In this document: positions 13,195-35,690 of the stretch, one piece after another | How positions within the stretch are numbered: the stretch's first letter is position 1 | How the letters are laid out: each line of letters begins with the position of its first letter | Source of the DNA: Elysia crispata | Lineage: Eukaryota > Mollusca > Gastropoda > Plakobranchidae | DNA: 64,000 nt | Direction: 5' to 3' | NCBI GenBank assembly: GCA_033675545.1 | Contig: JAWDGP010003545.1 | Span: 915,001-979,000 of the forward strand | Notes under the pieces: model-generated | Seen by the model: the letters and a program-made list of their open reading frames with translations, nothing else | The model's database searches: none | Told to the model about the DNA's origin: nothing | Translations under genes and position numbers: made by a program

Positions 13195-16100
13195 GTGTTC
13201 TTATAAATTTTAAAGTGATCTAATTCTTCAACCTACGTCACTACATATCTAAAATGAAATCCTAATAAAGAAAAACAATCTAATGTACCTTTTTTTTTTA
13301 TGATTGTGACAAAATTGTTTTCAAGGGGAATCTAATGACTTAGACTTACAGAAACTTAATTTTAATGTTTTCTGTTTTTCAGGAAAGGTTTTAATACATT
13401 TAAAGAAGTAAACATTTAGTTCCTTTCTTATGATTGTGTGCTTGCATCATAGTGTTCATTTAGAGCAGGCTGACTATATAAGTATAAAAGTCAAATTTGT
13501 ATGGAAACTAATGGGAAGAATACTTTATTTTTTTTTAAAGGAATATAATTTAACATACATATTTGATCATATTAACTTTATTTTGCTGCTTTATTCAAAT
13601 GGATGTATGGGTCTCTTTTGAGGATACATTTTCATTTCTTTCTTCTCATATTTTATTAAAAAGTGGATGCTGTGTATATGAAAGATTTGATGGCTTTAGT
13701 GTTTAAATACTGAAATCTTTTTATGCTTCATATAATGATGTGCAGGTGTAAGCTTTAACCAAAATAAAAAAAAATTTGAAAAGAATTTCAAGAGAAGTTA
13801 CAATGTATATTGAGTATTTATTTAGTTTTCAGTTTTATCTTGGTAGCTTGAAAGTGTGTCACTCCTTTTGATCCAGGTTAATTTAAGTTTGATTTTTAAA
13901 GTATGAAAATGATCACCAAGGATGCACCGCCATATATGGTTTTTCAGGTAAGTTGGGGAGAGTAAAATGAACATGGAATCAATTAATGTCTCATTTAATT
14001 TTCATTTAAACAGTTTGATTTGTCAAAATTTTGTTCTTAAATTACTGATAACAGATTATATAAGAGAATGTGTGTTACTGTTACTTAAGTAATAACAATA
14101 TACCAAAAAGTATATTATATATTGAAAAAAAAAAAAGGAGAAAAAAACAGTGCCAAATATAAGAAAATTATTCTTTTAAGTATACAAATATGCTTTAGGT
14201 ATACTGCAGAAGTAGCTATCTCATTATTTGCAGCACAAAAGGGTGTGTGAAGGACTTCTATAGAACTTACTCAAAGTTTCTCTTCTATTTTGATTTTAAG
14301 GAGTAAAAACATTGGACTGTACAAATCAAATACTATATGATAATCAATAGTAGCTTGTCAAAAAAAATTGTAATGGTACTTTGAAGAAGGAAGAGGATGA
14401 AAGCTTAAATCACTTCTATTGCTTTTGAAAAACAGCACAATTTTATCTATTAATATTTTATTTATGTATAAATTAGTGCTCAACCTCTTCCCAGGAATTG
14501 TTAGATTAAAAGATTGTCAAAAAATAGTCCACACTTTTCAAACATTTTTGTGAGATCTATTATAGAACTAGAAAAAGTTAGGGCACTTATGTAAAAAAAA
14601 AATGTTTATATTAGAAAAAGGAACATATACATATGTGTCCTCTTTAGGTAGATTGAATGTGTTTTTTTTCATCTTTGTTTGTTAATGTCGTCTACAGTTG
14701 TGCTAAATGGGAAAATTTTGAATTTAACACAAATTTTTTTACAGCATACTATGTTATCCGATGTGATGTAAGCATGCATATGAAAGCCATAACCTCTTTT
14801 TGTTATTTCAATCAACTCTTCCTGTATCCACGAATTTTTTTTCTTTCGTTTTTTAAGTCATATCATGTAACTTAAATATTTATAAAAATGTTTTTAATTT
14901 TATCCATCATAATCTAGAGATACATTTAAGAATGGATATGGTTTTTCCATGAAGAATTCACAGTTTTTAATTCAAAATCTGAGATACAGCCTCTTCAAAC
15001 TGAAAGAAAATTCATTCAAAATGAAAGTTCTACTCAAATCTTTTGCACCCAGGTTAAATAAGCAGAATATCACAAATTTTGCATTTCAAGGTGTTGGTAT
15101 GATAAGTTATGTACTTTTCAATCCTTTCCAATGTTGAAAACAGCTATTTTGTAGTGCTGTGAAATAATGTTGGGTCTTATATTGTTTCAAAATCTTGAGA
15201 AAAAGTGAAAAATGTCTCCTCGAAATTTTTTTTTCTTTCTACACAAATTCAAATGTCTGACATCAGACTTGTTAAAGCTATTTTTGAACCAAATCACTCT
15301 TAAGGCATCATGACGCCTATTTAGGTTGACTTGCCTTAGACTTTGTCGGGATGATCAAAAAAAGCTGCAACTCAAGTTAATAACTTTTTTTTAAATTAAT
15401 CTTTATTTTCTTTTGTTGTTCCTTTTGCATTTACCCTCATTTTAAGATTCTCTTGTGCTGACAGTGCCATCTAAAGTAATAGTGGTCAAGTTAGTAATTT
15501 TTTTTGGTAGAGCACTGCTGCCGCCCTGCATGATAATTTCAGCAGGATTTCTCTTATTTAAAGTATAAACAGCATGATTATGGATTACATTCATAGCCTT
15601 TTTTCTTCTCTTTAGTTTTTAATTTACTTAAAGGCTTGAATCTATGAAAATCAGGCCCATGGAATATGTAAATATAATGTTCAAATGTGTTTTCAGCAGT
15701 AGGATCTGTTCTTCTCATGCTATAATTGTATGACAAAGTTATGATTAATTAGTCTGCAAAGATTTTTATCATGCATACTCTTATTCAAGATTTAGAAGAG
15801 CTTTGCTTTAGAATTTGCATTTAATTATATCTTGAGAAAATTCTAAGGCTTAGTAAGTTAATTTTATAGTTTACAAAGTTAATAAAAAAATTTTCGTTTT
15901 TAGCTCCCACCATACTTTTACTATATTTTTTCTTAGCATTTGAGAACAGTTTAAAAGGTGGCTGTGAGCTTTTTAAACTTAAAAGCAGTTGTTTCAGAGG
16001 ATATTAGGTTTGTCATCCCTTTTGCCCACTGTCTTCCTTGCAATTATTTTTTGCACATTCTGTGTCTTACAGATATTTTTTTCGCACTCAATCACAATTT

Positions 16101-18140
16101 TCTTTGGGGTCAGTGGTAAAGTTTAACTTTGTTTATATTAAACTCCTTATCATTAAAAGGAAAAGATTCCTCTTGTGTTAAATGTTATTATGATAAGTGA
16201 AGAATAATGTTTTCTTGAATTATGTCAAAGAATGTATGGCTCAAAATTAGAGCAATCTATACTTTAAGACCTTAAGAAAATACACAACTCATAAATGCAG
16301 AATCAAGTTTCCTCAGTAAATTTATTATTTAGAGGGAGAATTGTGGACCACTTATTGTGTAACCATGTATAAATAACATTGTGTGTGTGTAGTGAGACGA
16401 GGGGTATGGGTTGGGAGGAGAAGAGAAAGGAAGAGGTTACATGTTCTGGATGCTTTACATTTCAAAATGCTTTCTATTGTCTATTTATTGTCTGTATGAT
16501 AATGAGTGTATTTGTGTACCTGCTCATATGATATTCTATATTTTTGTGTCTTACATTCTGCCTTTGCTGGGACTGGAGTCAAGTATTTTTTTTCCTGCTC
16601 AGATTCTGTCTTTGTCGAAGAGGATCGTGCATCCTATAAGGTACATATGTACAATGTTGACCATGATGTTTGCGAAATTGCCCAATAAAACATTTTGATG
16701 CTATTCTAAGCTTTCTGTATCTGTTGATGAATTCATTTACTTTTTAAATCTTATGTTTAGTAAAAGGGCCAATGGTTTTAAATATAAATGTAGCTCCTGA
16801 AAATATATATTTTTCCCTCATTATGTCAAAATATTAAGGAATCTCTTTTGAGAAAGCCCCATAAAAGTTCAATGTCACATTTCAACATACCATGGTTTCA
16901 AACGTAATATATAACATTTTTTTCTTTGGAACGGTTCTACGAACCCAAATATCTCTAAGATCATGCTGCTTTGCACCAGGCAGACAAAACCAATCAATGA
17001 ACAACCCTGGCCTATTTTTTTTCTTCCCCATTTCCATTGCCTGGGGCAAATGGGACTGCAAGAGATATGTTAATTTCAAAAAGCTAAATCTTGATTTTTA
17101 CCAAAATGAATCATGATACTTCTTTATCCACGACTGAATACTATAATTCTTGATGTAATCGACAGTGTGACTGAAGGTCATTTTAAGATAAATTAATGCA
17201 AGTTAATCTTTATATTCTCTTTCAAGTCATACAGAAATATATATCTACTGGAGGTTTGAAAGTTTTTTCCCCTTTTGATTTCTAAGCTACAGCAACAATT
17301 TACCCAGACCATGGGCCTAAAGAAATTAAATGTTAAAATGTTATAATGCACCCAGTATAAAGTGATGACTCTTGATAGCATTAAGCTCATCTATATAGAC
17401 CACTTTGTGCACAGTCTAGAATTAAACATTCTAGATGGTGTGGCGAGATCTCTCTGTGTAGAATATGGAAATAGATCTATTTAAAAAATTTCAGCAGATT
17501 TATGATTCAGAATTTTAAAAGCAAAATTTGAACTAGACTATGCATAAATATAAATCTTTCAAAGTGTTTCCCGAAACCAGAAGTCTGGTCTTTCCAGCCT
17601 CTGAATTTCCAGAGACCAGGATTTTTAAAGCCAATATTTCGACTCATTTGACAAGATGATGATGATGATAATTAACAAGAGTAGAAAAAAGTAATGAAAA
17701 ACTTATAAAAGGAAAATCAGTGTTAAGGCTGCCAGTACCAAATTGAAAGGAAATGTTGGCTTGGGGTATGCGCTACTAAAAAAAAACTATAATCTTTAAT
17801 TGGCCATCTAAAGACTAGATACTTGATGAAAATGTACAGTAGGACTCCAAATCAGAAAAAAAAATGTATTGAAACCCACATGGACATAACTGGTTGCTAT
17901 GGTAATGGCAGCCATGTTTGAAAATAAACAGTAAATTCTAAATTGCTAAAAGTCAGAAATGGGCTATACAATCTTTTTGAAACTGAGGATACATAGAGAA
18001 ATAAATAATACCAACCTTGTATTGGAAGCTTTTATGGATTGAAAATTTTGTTTGAATTTTTACAATTTTTTTTGTATGGGAAAATTTTGAAGTACATAAG
18101 TTTGAGCCCAAAATAATACCTGATAAAATAAAAAAAGTAC

Positions 18141-18151
18141 TATATATATAG

Positions 18152-18180
<29 letters not shown>
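18141..18180. repeat. (TA)n microsatellite
   Basis: Alternating TA tract with one GT interruption. Confidence 0.93.
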
Positions 18181-18183
<3 letters not shown>

Positions 18184-18538
18184 ATAAAAACGCTTCTAAG
18201 GCAAAATAGACAATGTACGTACTCAGCTATACATGCACAAAATATGGAGTGATTATACATAGTAGATCTCGAGATTTAGCGAAAATTGTGGGCAAGATTT
18301 AAAACTGAGAAAAATGCTACAGTGAAAAGAGAAAAAAAAAAGGGAAAAAAAGCAATGGCTAAGGATAATGAAAGGTAGAGTTGAGTAGCTTAAATTTGTA
18401 GGAAGATGTTGTGAAAATATGTGCGAAATTGATATTTCAGTAGGTAAAAATAGTCATTATTAGTCATTTTTTTTTGAGCGTTTTTGACGATGAAAATGGA
18501 TATTTTGAGCATAAAATTTCACCAAAAATGTCATTTCT

Positions 18539-18578
18539 TTGACAATTATGGTATATTTTTGACAATTATGGTATATTT
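18539..18578. repeat. 20-bp tandem duplication
   Basis: Two adjacent perfect copies of a 20-bp unit beginning TTTGACAATTATGG. Confidence 0.9.
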
Positions 18579-21320
18579 TGATCTCTTATAAACGCAGTCA
18601 TTGTATTTAGAAATAGTTTTGTTAAGCAAAATGACCAAAAAGCTAAAATGTCCGAAACTGATTCAAATGTTGAAAATTTTAAGTAGCACCTACCCTTAAA
18701 GTAGAACAACCTTACAGTTTCACACTGCACTGCGAAGCAAACATTTTTGTGAAACTCTTTTAAACCCAAACTCTTTAAACCCCTTGCTCCATAAATTGTA
18801 TTTCCAAATTCAAATCAAAATATACTGAAAACACACACACACAAAAATGAAGAGTTCCACAGTGTAAATTTCAAAGGCTATCAATTTCAGCTGAATGATT
18901 TTCAAAACTCATTTTCAGCTATCAAATGTATTTCTAATCTGTTAGTAAGATTTCAAAGGTAAATCCATTTTGTGACAAAAAGAAGGAAAACTTGCATCAC
19001 TTGCTTCTTAGTATAAATAGAGTTAATATAAATAGAGTAAAAAAATAAAAAAAAAAAAAACGAAAAAAAAAGAACTGAATCCAATGTAATAAGTCATGAA
19101 AGTGAAATCATAGATTTTCAAGTGAACTGAGCTTCAAACTCTTCTATAAGTTATCAGAATACAAGAATGAAAGATGTTAATCTCTAGATCAGTTTTTGAA
19201 TATACGCAAGAAAAAAGGAAAGCATTATTGTCTCACGAATCCTTAGTTTTGTTTTGGATAAAACCTGGCTTTATAAACTTCATTTATGAGGTGGGTTCTT
19301 GGTATCAATAAGTTGCCATTATACCGAGGTGAAATTTTCATGTTTGTCAGAATTCTTATTTGACTAGTCTCTATTTCTAAAGTCAATCTTGCTTTTTAAA
19401 TAGGTGTTCAGCATTTCAAAATACTAGAAAAACCTTATATCTTAGTTTGCATTTCATAGCCTCTATTTCTGTTTCTCCCTAGAAACTGAATCTAATTATC
19501 AGAATTTTGGTCCCCCAAGTTCCTCTTGACACATACTAACCTGGTATTCTACATTTTAATTACATACTTAGTAAGTACTATATCATTTTCTTGCTCTGGA
19601 AACAGATCTCTAATCCAAATTTGGAATCCATATCGTATTAATGGAGGCTTTCAGTCCAGATGAATATATAGAAGGTTTAGATGAATTTAGAGACATCGTC
19701 ACTCTTAAAAGAATATAATCTAGAATCTCATTCTAGATTTACAAATTTACACTAATAGCATAAAAATCTAGTTCTAAGAGCTATATTAGAATTTGATGAT
19801 CAATGGTGCTACATATATCAACAGAGTATCCTAATCTTTATTTTTGTGGGATATTTTATGCTTTTTGAAATTTTTCCCTACAGGATGTCTTCAATGGATC
19901 AACATTACATGACCCTTCTCAAATGGATTTCCTCTTTTAGATAAACTATTGCGCTCATTAATGAAATATTTCATAATATAATTATGTAATAAATACGGAT
20001 GTAATACTGTTAAGGATAGTGTGGAACCTGTGACCATGTAATTGTAAATAAGTGTTACTAAAAATTGAGAGACATGATGCTATTTGTCCATATTACAACT
20101 ATTCCATACAATGTAAACCGCTGTTGGTGAAATAAAAAAATGCATTAAGCTTTCATCAACAATTTTGAAATGTGCGACATTTCCCTCATTTGGAGTGGAT
20201 TCCACACAATGATTAATTCCAGTTTTACATGCTGAGTTTACCTTTCATTTCCTTTAATCTGTTGCAGTTCAGTATGGTTGAAGGCTTAATACAATAGAGA
20301 ACAATATTGTATTTTTCTTTGCTTTTTATTGTGCTTAAAATTAAATAATATGCTTACTTGAAACATAGTTTACTCATTTTCAGATTCTATGATATTTAGA
20401 GAGCTCTTCCAGGTTCACCATTGTGCTTACTTCTTAAACAGATCGTTAACTCATTTGTGAGCTTTATGTATTTAACCTTTTTGTTTGTCATACAAAATAT
20501 TAATAATAATGCTACTGATCCGGATTAACCAACTAGATAGCTAAATAAAGGGGGAAAAAATTAAGAAAAAATGAAATTTTGAATTCTCTCAGCACAAATG
20601 ACACATATGATTATGTAATGCAAATATCCCAATTTTAACAAGACTTCAGATCTTCAGTTTTTCCACATAATTTTACAGTTGTCTAGTATGTTCACAAAGT
20701 CACCTTTCACAAATTTTCTTTTCACAAATGCTTATTAATTTATCGTCTGCAAAAAAAAAAGTTTTTCAACGTTTATAAAAATTAGAAAGGTATTGTAAAA
20801 TTTTCCAGATTTATTAATTTCTTGGTTGTTGTTTTTTTGTTTGTTATTTTTTTTTTTTAATGTTTATTCTTGTGAAAAGTTTTACTATACTTGAATATGA
20901 AGAAGAAGAAAGCTAACAATGCAAGTTCATGAGGAAATAAAACATGTTCTGATAAAAAAAAATTCTTTTATCTCGGCAGATAAAAAAACGTCAATCAATC
21001 ATATGAAAGAAAATTTCTCATGATTAGTTAGATCAGTAAGTTATAGCTATTCGTTTTGCAATCTTAATCTTTCACTGAATTAACAATCTTTTTTTTTACT
21101 TTCTTTAAAAACATCTAAAACGCATGTTGGCATTATGTAGAAGATAATCAATACTTGGAGACAATTAAAAAAAAAAAGAAAAATGAAATTTGGTTCTTGT
21201 TTTGATATGGTTCTCGAGAATATATATCAAGCTTCTCAGATCAAACTTTTAAATCACCTGATGTAAATTATACAATCTTAAGGCAAGTTTCTGTCTCTCT
21301 CGCCAATCTGTCTACCTCTG

Positions 21321-21322
21321 GC

Positions 21323-21408
<86 letters not shown>

Positions 21409-21418
21409 TTCTTACTCT
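21321..21418. repeat. (CTGT)n then (CT)n compound microsatellite
   Basis: Seven or so CTGT units followed by about 70 bp of CT, some 220 bp beyond the CCDC83 homologue stop codon on the opposite strand. Confidence 0.96.
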
Positions 21419-21641
21419 CTCTCTGCATTCACTCCTTTTTCCCCTCATTGTCTCTAAAAATTGGGCTAAGAACCATATTTTACATCTTGTTCAAAATCTT
21501 TTTAATTAAAAAATATTGTTGAAAATGCTACTGCTTTACAATCAGTTCATACTGCTTAAATTTCCAACCCAATCAAACCCAATCAAAAATTTAAAAAAGA
21601 AAAATTATAAATATAACAAGATTGTCCATTGGTATTGTCAG

Positions 21642-31952
<10,311 letters not shown>

Positions 31953-34037
31953 TGCTTGATGGTTCTGTTCACGCTATTATTGAAGAAACGATATTTCAAG
32001 ATCAGTAAAAAAAAAATCATTATTCACGTTAAACGTTAGGGAATATTTCTTTTTTAAACAAAGGATAAAAAAGGCATCTATTTATAATAGAAAAAATAAC
32101 AATGTTACCAATAAGATGATTAGTTATTTAAAGCTCAAGGTATAGTGCAATAGCAATAATTCTATTGGAATGGTCACTATATTTCCCCAAAATGGTGACT
32201 TTTCCCGTTGCCAACACAGAAATTTGATCTTCAAATACCGGTACACATTTCATCTATGCTATAAACCCTATCAACAAATTTAATTTCTTGACTGTTTCTT
32301 TTTTTCAAAAGTTTATAAGTCTTGATGCACTTCGTTTTTTTTTAATAATCCAACAATTCTTTGTTAAATTTAAGTTTTGTATTTTATGAAAATCTGAATT
32401 TCTGCTCTTTGGGTAGGCCTACTTTGTCCATTGCTTTGTATCTTGTTTGCTTTGCGTGACAAATCTTTAAATTGTTTATCAGATATGGTCTAAAAGACAT
32501 CTATGGGTAAATCACAATTTAAATGTCGATCCTCTAGCCCTTGCTGTGATAAACCAATAAGTATAAATACAATTACCAACAATAGGATTCTAAATAGGTC
32601 TAGAATCAATCTAAAGAAGTAGATCTAAAGCCTTGGCTCTGATATATGAACCATATTTAGATCCAAGTAGTCTAGATTCTAGTAAGCAATGTATTACTCT
32701 ACTAAAGTCGGTATGGTTATGGGATCGTACTTAGTCAGGACTGAAAGATCTGAAGTTAATTCTTGCACGGTAAAAATCTAGATCTATTTTTTTTAACTTC
32801 AATCACAAAATCGTATCCTTTCGTTCTTACCAGTTTTCAGTCAATTTCGATTTCGAAAGTCAGATTATCACTTAGTTAACCGGCCATGTTTGTTTAACCC
32901 AGCAACGCATGAAAAGCTAAGTGCACTACAGTTTCGAACTATTGAAAATCGTTACTAATAATTTATTATTAATTCTCTACAGTAGCTTTTATTTTTATTT
33001 TTATTTATAATCTAGATTTTGTTGCTTGTTTGTTTGCCGGATCCAGGATCAGTTAATCTTTGATTGCGCTTTCGTCATTAAATCCAAAGCTTTAATGCGA
33101 CCAAAACAATATTATAGTCTACTTTTACTAGCACTGTTGTACATATTTTATTGAACATAGTTCATAGGATTAGTTAAATAAGATCCAACTCGGCGCCTTC
33201 TGTCTTGATAAAGGCTAATGATTCGAGTCCCCAAACAGATAAATTGAGATCCTGATGGTTGTAAATATTATGCTCTAACACGGCCACAAAATCTTCCTTA
33301 CGGGTTTCAAAAGTGTTTTGGAAAACGCCAGCGTCATGAATAGTTTTACTTCAGAAGCTTTAATTTCAACTCTCATTATTCACTTGGTTGTCATGTAACA
33401 ATGCGCTTTTTACTTTAATGTATAAAAGCTTCAAATTTCATCACAAGAAAAAAGCCTGAGGTCATCGGTATACAATTTGACCGAGTATCAAACAATCAAA
33501 CTTTTGCTTCAGTTTTTATCATTTTAGTATAAAATTCATTTTTTGCCTTTTTTTTTAATTGCATTTTGCTACTTTGTTTTTTTTTTAGTTTTCATCCTGT
33601 TCATATTTTCACCGAAGGTAATTCTGTTCCGAAAAAAATTAATCCATGTAAACAGGTGGCCGGAGTAAGATTGCCTTTGCCTTTGGCTATTTTTCCGTTG
33701 ACTAGAAAAAGTTTCATGGATTTCTTTATAGCTCACCTCGAAAACCTCTATAGGGCCTAAAGAGCTTTCAGTATTGAGTGTATACTTATAATACGACTTG
33801 TTATAGCACGTTGAGTAGAAGTCCGGACAGCGATGCAAGCTTACACGATCTTTTGTGTAAGAACTTCACATTTAAAGGTGATGAAATACTCTCATTCCAA
33901 TCAATATTTCTATATTTTGTCCTTTGACTTTGATTTGTTTGAAATACAATGAGTGTTTGATCCTATTGCGAACGATTGTTGGGCTTGTATAAAACAATCT
34001 CGAAAAAAAACCAACTTGAGGAGCCTATTTTATTATA
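31953..34037. other. Intergenic region upstream of CCDC83 homologue
   Basis: Probable 5' UTR and promoter of the minus-strand gene, running up to the transposon. No coding homology was seen. A run of short TCTAGA/AGATCT-like words lies at 32590-32690. A GATTCGAGTCC word resembling a Pol III B box lies at 33220-33230, with a weak A-box-like TTAGTTAAATA about 50 bp before it. Confidence 0.5.
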
Positions 34038-34056
34038 GGTTTTACATGTAAAATAC
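34038..34056 (+). repeat. Left terminal inverted repeat of the transposon
   Basis: Begins GGTTTTACA immediately after the TA duplication. It pairs with the right end with mismatches at positions 7, 10, 11 and 13. Confidence 0.88.
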
Positions 34057-34070
34057 AATAATAGCGAGTT

Positions 34071-34244
34071 CAAATAACAAATAGAGACTCATAATGCCAA
34101 ATAGGTAAAAATGTGACACATAGTTTATCCAAATGTTAAACGGGATTTTACAATGGGTAAAAATAATTCCTAGATCAAATACAAAAATAGGGAATTCAAA
34201 TGCAACAACATAAGGAAAGCAAATTACACATAAGTAAAGCAAAT
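34071..34244. repeat. Left subterminal iteron array of the transposon
   Basis: CAAAT cores on the + strand at 34071, 34098, 34130, 34176, 34197, 34220 and 34240. Extended forms include ATTCAAATGC and ATCCAAATG. Spacings are 27, 32, 46, 21, 23 and 20 bp. By analogy with other transposons these may be transposase or host-factor binding sites; this is inference. Confidence 0.8.
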
Positions 34245-34389
34245 GCACCATTTCAAGCTGCAAGTGAACCGCGCCGTTACGTCACGAAACTATGTGACGA
34301 AGTTTATCAACACGACAGCGGATTTTGTCCAGATCTACGAAATTCCTTAGGATTGTTTTGATCAAGAGTGTCTTTGTTTGTTTGTAAAA

Positions 34390-35421
34390 ATGCCAGTTTA
34401 TTCTAAAGTTTCTGTTGCGGACAAAGAAAGACTCTATCAAGCTCACGTGCGTGGAGATGACTACGTGCGCTTGGCAGAAATATTAGGAATAAACCGAACG
34501 ACAGCTTACCACATAATAAGAAGAGGTAATCAACGTGAGGGTGTTGTCGCATTGCCGCGTGGCGGAAAAAGAACGGAAAAGGTAACAGCTGAAACGCAGA
34601 GAACAGTTCTTGATATTGTTCATGAGCACCCAGACTTTACTTTAGTCGCAATTAATCGTGAACTGCGTGCCCGCTTACCAGGTGAACTTCATGTATCAAC
34701 GTCCACTATCAGCAACATCCTTCAAGGCCAACTTATAACAATGAAGAAGTTAGAGGATGCACCTGCAGAAAGAAACTCTGATGCAACGAAAGAGCAACGT
34801 TTTGAGTACTGTCAGTGGCTCATGGGGAACATTCAACGCTTCGATTTGATTTTCGTCGATGAAGCTGGTATCAATTTATGGCTGAAACGGACCAGAGGCA
34901 GGGCTAGGCGAGGTGAAAGAGCTGACCGAGTTGTACAGGGTCGTCGTGGTCACAACTTGACCATGACATTCGCCGTGAGTGCCCGAGCAGGTTTAATTCA
35001 TCACGATCTATTTCAAGGTGGTATGACAGCTGAGCGGTTCAATGGCTTTCTGAACCATGTGTCCGAAATCTATCAACCAGAAATGGAAGTTTGTTTCGTT
35101 TTTGACAACGCCCGCGCCCATATGCAGGCTCGAAATTTAGAACTCCCAGAGGGTTTCAACATCAAGTATTTGCCTCCATATTCCCCTTTCCTGAACATTT
35201 GTGAGAACGCATTCAGCATCTGGAAACAAGCTTTGAAAACAAGACTAGCAGAGGTGCGAGAACAAACACTTGACCAACCTTTTGACGAACGAATGGCCAC
35301 TCTAACACAGCTTGCAGTTCAAGAGACTATTGTGGTGACTGAAGGGAAAATGGACGGTGCTTTTCGGCACATGCAGTCTTATATGCCTTTGTGCTTTGGA
35401 AGAGAAGATGTGTTGATGTAA
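34390..35421 (+). CDS. Tc1/mariner-type transposase, intact (343 aa, D,D,32,E)
   Basis: Predicted to cut and reinsert its own element using an RNase H-fold DDE nuclease. The first ATG is at 34390; an upstream in-frame TTG at 34378 is not a plausible eukaryotic start. The N-terminal half has a helix-turn-helix at about residues 14-45 (LAEILGINRTTAYHIIRR). A second DNA-binding helix set follows at about 68-115 (VSTSTISNIL). Catalytic residues: D157 in FVDEAG, D239 in FDNARAH and E272 in SPFLNICENAF. The last replaces the common SPDLNPIEN form, and the D-E gap is 32 residues rather than the usual 34. Length (343 aa) is normal for the superfamily, and there are no stops or frameshifts. Codon use is less A+T rich than the flanking DNA. 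The nearest named family cannot be decided without a search. Confidence 0.94.
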   Translation: MPVYSKVSVADKERLYQAHVRGDDYVRLAEILGINRTTAYHIIRRGNQREGVVALPRGGKRTEKVTAETQRTVLDIVHEHPDFTLVAINRELRARLPGELHVSTSTISNILQGQLITMKKLEDAPAERNSDATKEQRFEYCQWLMGNIQRFDLIFVDEAGINLWLKRTRGRARRGERADRVVQGRRGHNLTMTFAVSARAGLIHHDLFQGGMTAERFNGFLNHVSEIYQPEMEVCFVFDNARAHMQARNLELPEGFNIKYLPPYSPFLNICENAFSIWKQALKTRLAEVREQTLDQPFDERMATLTQLAVQETIVVTEGKMDGAFRHMQSYMPLCFGREDVLM

Positions 35422-35466
35422 ATTGATCATTAGATCTTGCAAAAATTAATCACAAATTAAAATAAT

Positions 35467-35676
35467 ATTTGAGCTTTTCTCACAATAAACTTTTGCCTAT
35501 TTGTGATGTCTATGTGGCATTTGAATTCACTACGTTGTGCATTTGAACTTTTAGTTTTTGCATTTGGATTCTTTAAGCTACGAGTTGCGTAATTTTGACG
35601 TCACGTTTGTATTTGATGTCTCTTTGCGTTATTTGGATTGCCAATGTGGCATTTGGATTCTTTAGCTGTGTATTTG
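35467..35676. repeat. Right subterminal iteron array of the transposon, 20-22 bp period
   Basis: ATTTG cores (complement of CAAAT) at 35467, 35499, 35519, 35541, 35562, 35611, 35631, 35651 and 35672. Spacings are 32, 20, 22, 21, 49, 20, 20 and 21 bp. A typical unit is GTGGCATTTGGATTC. The 49-bp gap could hold one lost copy (AATTTTG near 35591). Orientation mirrors the left array. Confidence 0.88.
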
Positions 35677-35688
35677 AGCTGCAAAACC
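35670..35688 (-). repeat. Right terminal inverted repeat of the transposon
   Basis: Ends ...TGCAAAACC followed by TA. Its complement begins GGTTTTGCA, matching the left end. Confidence 0.88.
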
Positions 35689-35690
35689 TA

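Larger units (their letters stand above)
34038..35688 (+). mobile_element. IS630-Tc1-mariner superfamily DNA transposon, apparently complete
   Basis: A 1,651-bp element flanked by TA on both sides (34036-34037 and 35689-35690), the target-site duplication of this superfamily. Imperfect inverted ends: 34038-34056 (GGTTTTACATGTAAAATAC) and the complement of 35688-35670 (GGTTTTGCAGCTCAAATAC), 15 of 19 identical. Inside each end is an array of CAAAT-core motifs in mirror orientation, 7 on the left and 9 on the right. A single uninterrupted transposase reading frame fills the centre. An AATAAA at about 35484 could serve as its poly(A) signal. The intact frame and preserved target duplication suggest a fairly young insertion. 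Confidence 0.92.

Noticed and set aside
16411..16698. 95-aa plus-strand frame ending near an AATAAA
   Set aside because: No recognisable domain and an overlapping second frame of similar quality; more likely untranslated or intergenic.
33566..33838. Overlapping 64-aa (+) and 89-aa (-) frames
   Set aside because: No recognisable motif in either direction, no splice partners and no flanking regulatory signal.
35073..35300. Minus-strand frame inside the transposase gene
   Set aside because: Antisense shadow of the conserved catalytic region.
35467..35676. Regularly spaced direct repeats resembling a CRISPR array
   Set aside because: The repeat core is about 10 bp with no separate unique spacers, and it sits symmetrically inside transposon ends in animal DNA.
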